A stretch of 64,000 nt of DNA. It comes from Fervidobacterium changbaicum. GTDB lineage: Bacteria > Thermotogota > Thermotogae > Thermotogales > Fervidobacteriaceae. Made by a program: the position numbers and the translations under genes. The stretch covers positions 806,001 to 870,000 of the forward strand of contig NZ_CP026721.1 in the NCBI RefSeq assembly GCF_004117075.1, in the 5' to 3' direction. The notes under the pieces are model-generated. The model did no database searches, had not been told where the DNA came from, and worked only from the letters and a program-made list of their open reading frames with translations. Shown here piece after piece: positions 53,427 through 62,280 of this stretch. The number at the start of each line of letters is the position of its first letter. Position 1 is the stretch's first letter.

Positions 53427-54638
53427 ATGATGAGCAAGGTTCCAGAGGACAAACCACCTGTTGACTTAGGGAAACGGATAGAAGAGGTTCTAAAAAGGCA
53501 CGGTATAAGAGCAGAAAAAAGGCACGTAGATAGGTTCATAAAAAACATTTCGCCTATATCTCACGTACTTTCACCCCAGTTACTGGAAGCCCTTGTGCTG
53601 GAAAACCTTACAATCGGTGAATCGTATTTTTTCAGAGATATCCAAACATTCGATAAGCTCAGAAAAGTGTTAAAAGAAAAGCCCTCTTGGAACGTGCTTT
53701 CAATTGGCTGCTCAAGAGGTGAGGAGGTCTACTCAACGGCAATTGTGTGTAACGAAGTCGGAGTTGAGTGTAGAATCAAAGGTATCGATGTAAACTTTCA
53801 ACGGATAACTCAGGCTCGGAAGGGTTGCTACCAATTCTGGAGTGTCAGATTCCTTTCAAAAGAAGATATAGAAAGGTATTTCAACATAGTCGATGGTCAG
53901 TACTGCATAAAAGACGTCTACAAAAAGAACGTTGAATTCATACACGGCAACATCTTGGACACTGGCACGGAGATTTTTGGAACTAAAGAAAAATTTGATA
54001 TAATTTTTACAAGACGAGTTTTACTTTACATAGATAACTTAGAACCTGTTATTCACAAAATTTCAAGCTTGTTCAAAGACGATGGCTTTTTGATCCTCGG
54101 TGCTGGAGAGTACTTTCCGGAAGTTTTGGAGCATTTCACCCCCGCTTTTGCGGACGTGGGAACGTTCTACAGGAAAATAAAACTAAAACACGACGAAACT
54201 CACAAGCATAAGGGATTTTTATCAAAGACAAGATCTGAGAAAACTAAGATAAATTCTCAATTAGATACCAGAGCCGAACCCAGCGACAGTAGTAGAGAAT
54301 ATACACAACAAAAAGTTCAGCATCAACCGAAAGAACTTGAAATTGTCAACCTGTTAAAAAAGACTATCGACGGCATAGATTTGGAAGAGCGCATAAAGTT
54401 GATTGAGGAATACATCGCCAAGAAGGCTTACAACAGAGCATACGAACTCATCAAAGAATCCTGCACGAAGTATCCAACAAGTTACGTACTGTGGAAGTAT
54501 AGAACCCTTGTCGAGCTTGAGAATTCAGACTTAGAATCCGCTAAGAATTCCTTGCAGCGCGCCATTTTCTTAAACAGTGCAGATGATGAAATATGGCAGC
54601 TGAAACACGCGTTGGATTTCCGAACGAAGTTCAAATAG
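53427..54638 (+). CDS. cheR: CheR-type receptor glutamate methyltransferase with C-terminal helical extension
   Basis: Methylates receptor glutamates using SAM. 403 residues: CheR N-domain (residues 10-80) with ENLTIGESYFFRD, SAM site VLSIGCSRGEEVYSTAIV (canonically CSTGEEPYS) near 95, IDVNFQRITQARKGCY, FDIIFTRRVLLYI and a C-terminal ~80 residues that resemble two TPR units (AYNRAYELIKESCTKYPTSYVLWKYRTL) after a polar linker. The gene heads a plus-strand operon with tight spacing; the first of two ATG codons is used as start. Confidence 0.92.
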   Translation: MMSKVPEDKPPVDLGKRIEEVLKRHGIRAEKRHVDRFIKNISPISHVLSPQLLEALVLENLTIGESYFFRDIQTFDKLRKVLKEKPSWNVLSIGCSRGEEVYSTAIVCNEVGVECRIKGIDVNFQRITQARKGCYQFWSVRFLSKEDIERYFNIVDGQYCIKDVYKKNVEFIHGNILDTGTEIFGTKEKFDIIFTRRVLLYIDNLEPVIHKISSLFKDDGFLILGAGEYFPEVLEHFTPAFADVGTFYRKIKLKHDETHKHKGFLSKTRSEKTKINSQLDTRAEPSDSSREYTQQKVQHQPKELEIVNLLKKTIDGIDLEERIKLIEEYIAKKAYNRAYELIKESCTKYPTSYVLWKYRTLVELENSDLESAKNSLQRAIFLNSADDEIWQLKHALDFRTKFK

Positions 54639-54666
54639 TTTCAAAACATCCCTTTGAGGTGATACC

Positions 54667-55452
54667 ATGGAATACGAATACTATTTGTGTGAAATATCGC
54701 ATAAAAATGGAGCAGTTCGTATAGCAATCCAAGGCGATTTAGTCCTTGGAGTTAGTGATATTGCGTTCCCAGCACCCGAAGAAATCGGTGTCTTTGGATT
54801 TGCATTGCATGACGGATATCTCTATCCCGTAGTCACGCATAGTAACTTGCAGGAACCTGTCTTTAAATACTACCTAATTCTGAAAGAGTTTGCTTTTGGT
54901 GTTACGAGGATCGTTCAAAAAACCCAGGCTGTTCCAATCCCACTCTCGCCCGATATTCCAACCGATAAGAGTGAGGATTTCAAAAGACTTACAGAGTACA
55001 CCGGCGTTATTGTTTTAGAAACAGATAACGGCAAGCAGGAGCTATTTTACGTCTACAATACTTTTTATATATCTCTTCCAAAAACCGCGCGTATCGTGAA
55101 ACAAGAGATTGCAGAAACGAAAAGCGAAAGGCATTTTGGCGAGCTGAGAAAAAAGTACATCGTCATTGGAAACAAATTTGCATTGCCTTTGGAGAACGTC
55201 TTAACGATATTATCCGCTGATATAGTAACTCCGTTTAAGACTGAACAATGGGACGGTTTCATTGATTACGAAAGGACTATCCCTGTAAGAAACATGGATG
55301 AGGGGAGAGCTGGTAAATTCGTTGTAGTGACACAAAGTGTCGGATACAGAACTTCAAAGGTCGGCATCACGGAAGGGAAAGTCCTCACGAAAGAAACAGC
55401 GGATGAAAAATACCTCGAAACACCCGATGGAATTTTCAAAATAATCGAATAA
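54667..55452 (+). CDS. double CheW-like protein (divergent)
   Basis: 261 residues. Two CheW-type folds appear in tandem: residues 10-130 with FGFALHDGYLYPVVTHSN (compare the GVINLRGxVVPVIDL loop of CheW) and residues 155-250 with KYIVIGNKFALPLENVLTILSADIVTPFK (compare the ALPIxxVxEI strand). Similarity is weak and the assignment rests on these patterns plus position between cheR and cheA. It probably couples receptor and kinase. GAGGTG lies 5 bases before the ATG. Confidence 0.6.
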   Translation: MEYEYYLCEISHKNGAVRIAIQGDLVLGVSDIAFPAPEEIGVFGFALHDGYLYPVVTHSNLQEPVFKYYLILKEFAFGVTRIVQKTQAVPIPLSPDIPTDKSEDFKRLTEYTGVIVLETDNGKQELFYVYNTFYISLPKTARIVKQEIAETKSERHFGELRKKYIVIGNKFALPLENVLTILSADIVTPFKTEQWDGFIDYERTIPVRNMDEGRAGKFVVVTQSVGYRTSKVGITEGKVLTKETADEKYLETPDGIFKIIE

Positions 55453-55476
55453 TAGCATCAACGAAGGGATGATTGT

Positions 55477-57234
55477 ATGGATTTTCTTGAAATATTTCTC
55501 CAAGAGCTGAACGAAAAGGGTCAGGAAGCTATCAACTTGATAAAAGCTTACATTGAGAATAAGAATCCGCAGGTTATAACCGAAATTTACAGACTTTTCC
55601 ATACTATAAAGGGCTCAGCGAGCCTCGTTGGTTTCAACGGTTTCAAAGAGCTTTTCCACAGAATCGAGGAGTACTTCAAACGCCAAATGAGTGGAGAAGA
55701 TGTCCTGACAAATGAGTTTATGGTCAGGCTTCTTAGTATAGTTCCAGAAGTGCTCAAGAAAACTTCAGATCTCACAGACGAAGAATTACAAAACTACATT
55801 GACGTGCTCGAAGGAAAAAAGTCCGCAGCACAATCGACGACATTTGTTACCACAGCCGAGACGTTACCTGTAGAGATACTCCAAGAGCTACTTTCCAACA
55901 CGTTGAGCGCTGAAAACAGCTTGATGCGCGAAGATCCAAAAAACGCACTCCGTGAGATTAGAGTGGTAAAACAGAGAATCATCTCCTTGCTCCAAAATGC
56001 ATTTTACGTTAAATTGAAGCAGGTACTCTCCAACTTTGAGGTTTTAGTAATGCAGGAAGCGGTTGCCAACCAGAAGAATGTAAGACTCGAACTACAAATT
56101 GGGGAAGAAAGAATAGAGAAAAAAGATACAGAAATGCTTTTAAACATGCTTGTGCATTTGGTAAGGAACGCGGTCGCACACGGGATCGAGACTCCTGAGG
56201 AACGCCTGAAGAAAGGCAAACCAGAAGTTGGAAAAATCACTATCAGAAGTTACGTGCAAGGCAGTGAGCTTTTCTTGGAGATAGAAGACGACGGGAAAGG
56301 TTTGGATTTTGAAAAGATAAGGGAAAAAGCAAGACAAAAAGGGCTCGGCAACCTCAGACCTGAGGATGTCATATTCGTACCTGGGTTTTCGACAAAAGAA
56401 GAAGCAGATGGTACTTCAGGTAGGGGCATAGGGCTTGATGCGGTAAAGAACTTCGCCATGGCCCGCGGTGGCGATGTGGAAGTGGTAACAGCTCTGGGAA
56501 GAGGGACAAAATTCATCGTCCATTTCCCGATAAAGACATTCCTCGTGCGTGTTCTCGTCGTTGAAGCAGACGAACTACAGTTCTGTTTGGACGTACAGGA
56601 CATCTTGGAACTCGTAAGCAAGCCTGAAATCACAAATAATCAAGTAAAATACAAAGACAAACTATACGACATTAGCTTTAGCTGTTCAAACCCAAGATTT
56701 GCCATCATCACCACTTCAGGAAAGGCAATTTTGGTGAACAATTTAGTTGGTATATTCGACGGACAAGTTTCGAACGAAAGCTACGAAATAATCAAAGGAT
56801 TTGTCAAAAACATATTCGTCTATCCTCTTCCGATAATTTCACCGGAGAAATTCGAGCGTGCCCAGGCATTAAAAGAAAGTGCGCGAAAAGTACTTGTCAT
56901 CGACGACTCCGTTGTGACACGAACGATACTTGGTAAGTTCCTCACTAACTTTGGATATTTGGTTATTGAAGCGCAAGATGGTCTTGAAGGTATTGAAAAA
57001 TTCAAGAAAGAAAATCCCGATGTTGTAATATGCGATGTTGAAATGCCCGGTATAGATGGTTTTGAAACAACCAGAAAAATTCGAGAGCTTAACAAAGATG
57101 TTCCTGTTATTATTTTCAGTACACTTACGAATGAACAGCTTGCCAAAGGACTTGAAGTGGGGGCAAACGCGTACCTATCCAAAGACGAACCACCGGAAAG
57201 ACTCGTTCGATTAATAGAGAAATTTCTTCAATAA
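55477..57234 (+). CDS. cheA: CheA-type histidine kinase fused to a receiver domain
   Basis: 585 residues. P1 (Hpt) domain with phospho-acceptor H42 (RLFHTIKGSASLVGF); a short 95-200 region with no visible P2 and only a weak P3; kinase P4 with N box LVHLVRNAVAHGIE, G1 DDGKGLD and G2 GRGIGLDAVK; a divergent P5 CheW-like domain (about 365-465); and a C-terminal receiver with D476/D477, phospho-acceptor D520 (VICDVEMPG) and the lysine in LSKDEPP. The hybrid recalls FrzE-type kinases. SD AAGGGATG; 25 bases after the CheW-like gene. Confidence 0.9.
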   Translation: MDFLEIFLQELNEKGQEAINLIKAYIENKNPQVITEIYRLFHTIKGSASLVGFNGFKELFHRIEEYFKRQMSGEDVLTNEFMVRLLSIVPEVLKKTSDLTDEELQNYIDVLEGKKSAAQSTTFVTTAETLPVEILQELLSNTLSAENSLMREDPKNALREIRVVKQRIISLLQNAFYVKLKQVLSNFEVLVMQEAVANQKNVRLELQIGEERIEKKDTEMLLNMLVHLVRNAVAHGIETPEERLKKGKPEVGKITIRSYVQGSELFLEIEDDGKGLDFEKIREKARQKGLGNLRPEDVIFVPGFSTKEEADGTSGRGIGLDAVKNFAMARGGDVEVVTALGRGTKFIVHFPIKTFLVRVLVVEADELQFCLDVQDILELVSKPEITNNQVKYKDKLYDISFSCSNPRFAIITTSGKAILVNNLVGIFDGQVSNESYEIIKGFVKNIFVYPLPIISPEKFERAQALKESARKVLVIDDSVVTRTILGKFLTNFGYLVIEAQDGLEGIEKFKKENPDVVICDVEMPGIDGFETTRKIRELNKDVPVIIFSTLTNEQLAKGLEVGANAYLSKDEPPERLVRLIEKFLQ

Positions 57235-57274
57235 CGCAGCTATCTTCAGCACATATCGTTAGGGGGTAAAACAT

Positions 57275-58948
57275 ATGGGATGGAAAAAAGTAAGTACAGA
57301 AATACTCCCGATTGTTTTTGCAATTTTTGTTGTTGTGTCACTAATGGCCATGTATTTTGAGGTGAGCTTCACAACCAAAGCCGCCAACGAAGAATGGATT
57401 AAAAAGGTAAAAGCACTGGCAGATACCCAAATCGAAACCGTTGTCAAATCAACTAAATTAATCCAAGGATTTGTTGAAACTATTTTAGACGATGACAAAG
57501 CAATTACACTTTTTAAAAAGCGGGACAGAGAAGGTTTGTATAATTATCTTCTCCCTAAATACCTCAGCTTCAAAAACGTAGGAGTAGGCCAGCTACACTT
57601 CATAACTCCGGACTTAAAGTCGTTTTTGAGGTTCCACAAGCCTGAAGAATACGGCGACGACCTGTCGTTCAGAAAAATGCTTGTAAAGGTCATCGAAACA
57701 AAACAAAAATTAACAGGTGTAGAGCCCGGGATCATAGGTTTAGTCTTAAGGGCTATTTCTCCGATAATGGAAAATGGAGAATTCATAGGTATAGTCGAAG
57801 CTGGGATCATATACGATGAATCACTCTTGAAAGAATTGGAGAGCAAAGTTGGTGGTGTTAGTGAGTTGTACATCCTCTACGACCACCAAGGAAAGCTGGA
57901 AACACCCACGGTTCTTAAGAGCAATCCTAACGTCGATTTAGCCAAAGAAATAGATATCGATAAATTCCTAAAAGATGAGAATTATTACGAATTCAAAAAC
58001 GGATATCTTTACATGTCAAGCCATTTTAAAAACATAGACAACGAAACAGTAGCAATTCTTCTGTCAAAAATTCCTCTGACAAACGTTTACGCACAGGAAA
58101 AAACATCCAAAATAATCACCATAGTGTTTTCAATTATAATCGCTACCGTCTTGCTTTCCATGTCGTTCTTCATGCATAGGAGTATAAAAAAGCAACTTGC
58201 TTTCAACAGGGCAAGCGAGAACCTTATTAGAAATATCTCAGAGAGCATCATACATACTTCCTCTTCGGCATCCGAGATAAAGTCAATGGCAGAAAACACA
58301 GAATTAGCAACGACTGAAGTTGACAAAGCCTTGCAAGAATTTTCCGCATATCTTGAAGAAAGCCGTGCAGAGACCGAGACGACGATAAATGGTCTAACGG
58401 AGTTCACCAACACCATTGAGCAGATCACCGAATACACTTCAAAACTTGCTACACTAACGGAAACACTCAGCCAACTTTCAGACAGGATAACAGATATATC
58501 CGACACAATCACCGTTTTGGCAATAAACGTTTCCATAGAGACGAGTAAACAGAATATTGATAAAGAAGGCTTACTAAGGATCGCCGAGATGATAATGGAA
58601 CTTTCAAATTCTGCGCGTAACCTTGCAAAAGAAAGCAAACATTCCCTTGAAAACGTTGAAAATATAGTCGCCTCAACAACGCTTGTAACTGAAAAGATAA
58701 GAAAGCGAATATCATCAGTTCGAGAATCTCTTGATTCTATCGTGCAGGTGGCCCAGGCATCTACGACGAACGTTGAGAAGATAGTTAGTGCTTCGAAGAT
58801 GGCGCACAATTCAGTTGAACAGCTCTACTCAGGTATCGAACAGCTCGAAGAAGCTATAATTAAAATAAAGGAAGAAATCGAAACATTCAGTTCAAAAGTG
58901 CTAACTGCGTTACAATCTGGGAAAGCCAACGAGCAGGATCAGGAATAA
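57275..58948 (+). CDS. divergent methyl-accepting chemotaxis-like receptor, dCache sensor
   Basis: 557 residues: membrane span at 8-30, extracytoplasmic sensor at ~35-280 of dCache type (FHKPEEYGDDLSFRKML and GVEPGIIGLVLRAISPI are typical of the dCache_3 form), second span ~283-303, then a long coiled-coil hairpin with no visible HAMP. The hairpin tip aligns without gaps to normal receptors over 33 residues but is changed: LAINVSIETSK (415-425), with N418, E422 and the R-to-K position kept, and GRGFAVVAxEVRxLA replaced. SD GGGGG; part of the chemosensory operon. Confidence 0.82.
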   Translation: MGWKKVSTEILPIVFAIFVVVSLMAMYFEVSFTTKAANEEWIKKVKALADTQIETVVKSTKLIQGFVETILDDDKAITLFKKRDREGLYNYLLPKYLSFKNVGVGQLHFITPDLKSFLRFHKPEEYGDDLSFRKMLVKVIETKQKLTGVEPGIIGLVLRAISPIMENGEFIGIVEAGIIYDESLLKELESKVGGVSELYILYDHQGKLETPTVLKSNPNVDLAKEIDIDKFLKDENYYEFKNGYLYMSSHFKNIDNETVAILLSKIPLTNVYAQEKTSKIITIVFSIIIATVLLSMSFFMHRSIKKQLAFNRASENLIRNISESIIHTSSSASEIKSMAENTELATTEVDKALQEFSAYLEESRAETETTINGLTEFTNTIEQITEYTSKLATLTETLSQLSDRITDISDTITVLAINVSIETSKQNIDKEGLLRIAEMIMELSNSARNLAKESKHSLENVENIVASTTLVTEKIRKRISSVRESLDSIVQVAQASTTNVEKIVSASKMAHNSVEQLYSGIEQLEEAIIKIKEEIETFSSKVLTALQSGKANEQDQE

Positions 58949-59000
58949 AGTACGTTTCATCTTGGAGTGCTGATAAGATTTCTTTGGGGGTCGTTGAGGT

Positions 59001-59645
59001 TTGAAGTTGAAAAATCAAAAAAGCGCGTCAAACACAAAAAAGGTCATTATCGTAGGCTCAGCTGGAAGTCCTTCAGTAGCTGTGGACATTCTAAAGATCG
59101 AAGAAAAATTGAATATACCTGTTGTTGTAGTTATTCACTTCACAAGCAGTGCAATACCGACGTTTGCACAGCATATTCATTCTGAAACCGGCCATGATGT
59201 GACGATAGTCGACGGTCTAACCATCCTTGAGCCGGGGATCTATTTGCCCGAAGGCGGTAAGGATTTGGTCTTTGTCAACGAAGAGACCGTAACGGTTATC
59301 GATGAACAAACATCGAAAGAAAGCGTGCACCCTTCCATCTCCGCTTTGTTTAAATCTCTTAGGAAAGTGGCAAATCCGGACTTCACAATAATTGTCCTCG
59401 GTGGTTTGGGGAACGACGGTGCTGAATATGTCAAAGAATTGAAGGCAAAAGGTGTAAAATTCGTTATCGAAAAGACGCCGAAGTTTCCGTATCTTCCAGA
59501 CAATATAGCTCGGCAATTGGGTGAAAGGTACGAAAGATACGAAATTGAAAGGATAAGAGAGCTGATCAAGACGATAAATATCCAAAATTCCTCGGAAAAG
59601 GCGCGAAAAATTGAAAATCATACAGAAGGCGGTGATGGGAATTGA
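59001..59645 (+). CDS. cheB: CheB-type methylesterase domain without receiver
   Basis: 214 residues, only the C-terminal catalytic half of CheB. The triad can be placed as S20 (VGSAGSPSV, in the place of the IGASxGG loop but one residue shorter), H46 (VVVVIHFTSS) and D139 (GGLGNDGAE). The LEPGIYLPEGG segment matches the LxPGxxYxAPGG of the family. Without a receiver it cannot be phosphorylated directly. Start is a TTG at 59001 or, with a better placed GAGG, the TTG at 59007. Confidence 0.82.
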   Translation: MKLKNQKSASNTKKVIIVGSAGSPSVAVDILKIEEKLNIPVVVVIHFTSSAIPTFAQHIHSETGHDVTIVDGLTILEPGIYLPEGGKDLVFVNEETVTVIDEQTSKESVHPSISALFKSLRKVANPDFTIIVLGGLGNDGAEYVKELKAKGVKFVIEKTPKFPYLPDNIARQLGERYERYEIERIRELIKTINIQNSSEKARKIENHTEGGDGN

Positions 59646-60964
59646 AAAAGGTACTCATAGTGGATGATTCTGCTGTGTGGAGGACTTATCTACAGAATCT
59701 TTTAGAACTGCACGGGCACACAACTGAAGTTGCAAAAGATGGGCTTGAAGGCTTGAATAAATTTTTCACGTTCCTACCTGATGTGGTCATTCTGGACTAC
59801 GTCATGCCAAAACTAAACGGTGTTCACTTCACAAGATTCATTAGAAGCTTCAGTACATTCAGGAACGTCGGAATTATGATCCTTACGGGGGCTGAAGAGA
59901 CAATAAATCCGTTCTGGGCAAAAAAGAGCGGTGCAAATGTGTTCTTGAAAAAGACGGCAGCTCAGAGTGAGATCGAAAGAACCGTTCTTGAGTTTGTATC
60001 CCAGCCGTTCTCTATGGAATGGTCAAGAGAACTCCACACGCTCCACATCGAACCGTACGGCGAACTTGTGGACATACTTGAGGAAAGTCTGCGAGACTCC
60101 ACAATCACAAAGGAAATTTTGCAACTCTCAGAATACATCTACGACGAAACCCTTATCATGAAGAAAATCTACTCACTTTTCACCGAACTGCTTGAGTTCG
60201 ACAACTTTTACGCCTGCATCTCTACTTACTCACATGCAAGAATATACGCATTTGGGAAAACTGACCTTGCAAGTCCGTACAGTGTGTTAGAAAAAGCAGA
60301 AAATTACGGTTTTTTTAGTTACTTCGAGTATGTTGAGAAATGCTACAACTTTGCCGATAGAAACTTAGGACAAGCTGTCGTGGAGCTCATGTCAAAGAAA
60401 GATGAACCTATAGGCTTCGTTCTTATCGAAAATCCGAAAATCCCCGAAGTCGCGGGACATATCCTTGCACTTGCTAATTACAGCATCTCTCAATTATTTG
60501 ATTTGCTCAATTACAACAAGCTACTTGGTAGTGGGAAAGAATTAGATGAAGTAACGGGAGCTTACAATCGTCATTCGATAGCTGCCAAAATAACCAATTT
60601 GATGGATTTCTCAAAAAGAAGCGAACTACCCCTCTCGTTCGTTCGTATCACACTGCGAAGTCTAAGGAAACTTTACATTTCCAAAGGTGCGGAATATACA
60701 AACCGTTTGCTGAAAAGCTTTGTAACATTGCTTGAAGAAAGTCTTTCCGATACAGTTGCAAGAGTCTCAATCGGTGAATTCTTAGTAGTCTTATTAGGAA
60801 AAAACCAACAACAAGCGCAAGCTCAGATAGATTCACTTTTGAAGCTCTGCTCTGAACCAGGCAGATGCGAAGATTTAAAAGAATTGGTCATAGAAACATA
60901 TATCCTTGAATGGAAAGATGAAAGTATCGGTGAGATCTTTGAAAGGCTATCAAGCAAGAAATAA
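59642..60964 (+). CDS. response regulator: receiver plus degenerate GGDEF-like domain
   Basis: 440 residues. N-terminal receiver with VDDS (D8/D9), phospho-acceptor D52 (VVILDYVMPK) and the lysine in FLKKTA. Residues ~130-295 are a GAF-like/linker region. The C-terminal part starts as a GGDEF domain (DEVTGAYNRHSIAAK) but the catalytic GGDEF is replaced by SIGEF (376-380), so diguanylate synthesis is unlikely; it may bind nucleotide or protein. The TTG start overlaps the cheB stop by 4 bases (TTGA), showing coupling. Confidence 0.82.
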   Translation: MKKVLIVDDSAVWRTYLQNLLELHGHTTEVAKDGLEGLNKFFTFLPDVVILDYVMPKLNGVHFTRFIRSFSTFRNVGIMILTGAEETINPFWAKKSGANVFLKKTAAQSEIERTVLEFVSQPFSMEWSRELHTLHIEPYGELVDILEESLRDSTITKEILQLSEYIYDETLIMKKIYSLFTELLEFDNFYACISTYSHARIYAFGKTDLASPYSVLEKAENYGFFSYFEYVEKCYNFADRNLGQAVVELMSKKDEPIGFVLIENPKIPEVAGHILALANYSISQLFDLLNYNKLLGSGKELDEVTGAYNRHSIAAKITNLMDFSKRSELPLSFVRITLRSLRKLYISKGAEYTNRLLKSFVTLLEESLSDTVARVSIGEFLVVLLGKNQQQAQAQIDSLLKLCSEPGRCEDLKELVIETYILEWKDESIGEIFERLSSKK

Positions 60965-60988
60965 AGAAGATTGGGGAGGAGAGCATTT

Positions 60989-62254
60989 ATGAAAATCAAC
61001 TGGCGCATTTCTTGGAGCTACGCGATAACTGTTTCTATTTTTGTCTTAGCCTGGGTTGTCGTTATCCTTTTGTTCTTCATGTCAGAAGCAACAAAATCCA
61101 CCACCGATGTCGCTTACAAAGTTTTACTGCAGGAAGTCGTCGCCATTTCACAGACCAAAAGCTATGCTTTAATATTTATGGAAAAACCATCTTTCGGATA
61201 CTACTACATGGTGGACGAAAAAGGGTACACCGTTGCTCACACGGACAAAACAAAAGTTGGACTAAATGTCCGAGAACAAGTCCCCGAACTGTTCGAATTC
61301 ATGGAAAAAAATAAAAAAGGAGTTTACGAATACAAATACGAAGGCATAAAGCGGTACGTTGCCTTTACATACGATGGACAATATTATTTTGCACACGCGA
61401 CATCGGAAAACGAGTTACTTAACCGTTTCCAAAAGTTCAAAACCACTTTCAACAGAGTGCTGCTACCAGTGGTAATTTTACTCACTCTTGTGAGTAGCTA
61501 CTTTGTGGCCGAATTCCTTTTGAAAAAACCGAGGTACCAACTTAAAGTTTCAAACAACTTAGTCAAAAATATCTCGGAAAATATTATACAGACGTCTTCT
61601 TCTGCATCGGAGATTAAGGCTATGGCAGAGAACACCGAAAGTGCAGCAAACCAAGTAGACCGCTCGCTCGAAGAATTTGCAGCTTACTTAGAAGAAAGCA
61701 GAGCGGAAACTGAAACCACGATAAGAGGGCTTAACGAATTCACAAACACAATAGAGCAGATAACGGAATACACTTCGAAACTCGCCGTGTTAACGGAATC
61801 TCTTGGAAAATTGACCGACAGCATTACCGATATTTCAGACAACATCACCGTTTTGGCAATTAACGTATCCATCGAAACGAGCAAACAGAACATAGACAGG
61901 GAAGGATTGTCAAGGATCGCCGAAATGATTATGGAACTTTCCAATTCTGCGCGTAACCTTGCAAAAGAGAGCAAACAATCTCTTGAAAATGTTGAAAACA
62001 TAGTGACATCAACGACGCTGATAACAGAAAAAATCACAAAACGCCTATCCTCCGTTCGAGAATCGCTCAACACGATACTCCAAGTGTCGCAAGCTTCGAC
62101 CACAAACGTCGATAAACTTGTTAATGCATCACGTATAGCTCACGAATCGGTAGAAGAACTCTATTCGGGCATCGAACAGCTCGAGGAAGCTATCATGAAC
62201 ATAAAAGACGAGATTGAAAGATTCAAGGAAGAAATTGGGAAGTTCAACTTGTGA
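60989..62254 (+). CDS. divergent methyl-accepting chemotaxis-like receptor, single Cache sensor
   Basis: 421 residues: membrane span ~10-32, a small extracytoplasmic sensor (~35-150) of single-Cache type (FGYYYMVDEKGYTVAHTDKTKVGLN), second span ~155-175, then a coiled-coil hairpin without HAMP that is very close to that of the other receptor in the operon, including the same altered tip (L289, N292, E296, K299). The frame opens at 60971, but GGGGAGGAG points to the ATG at 60989. Confidence 0.82.
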   Translation: MKINWRISWSYAITVSIFVLAWVVVILLFFMSEATKSTTDVAYKVLLQEVVAISQTKSYALIFMEKPSFGYYYMVDEKGYTVAHTDKTKVGLNVREQVPELFEFMEKNKKGVYEYKYEGIKRYVAFTYDGQYYFAHATSENELLNRFQKFKTTFNRVLLPVVILLTLVSSYFVAEFLLKKPRYQLKVSNNLVKNISENIIQTSSSASEIKAMAENTESAANQVDRSLEEFAAYLEESRAETETTIRGLNEFTNTIEQITEYTSKLAVLTESLGKLTDSITDISDNITVLAINVSIETSKQNIDREGLSRIAEMIMELSNSARNLAKESKQSLENVENIVTSTTLITEKITKRLSSVRESLNTILQVSQASTTNVDKLVNASRIAHESVEELYSGIEQLEEAIMNIKDEIERFKEEIGKFNL

Positions 62255-62280
62255 TTTTATACCTGTCAGGAGGATTGGAA

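Noticed and set aside
58087-58809. 240-codon open frame on the minus strand opposite the dCache receptor
   Set aside because: It is the antisense shadow of the receptor coiled coil; a similar shadow lies opposite the second receptor at 61684-62103. No SD, and the sense gene has clear domains.
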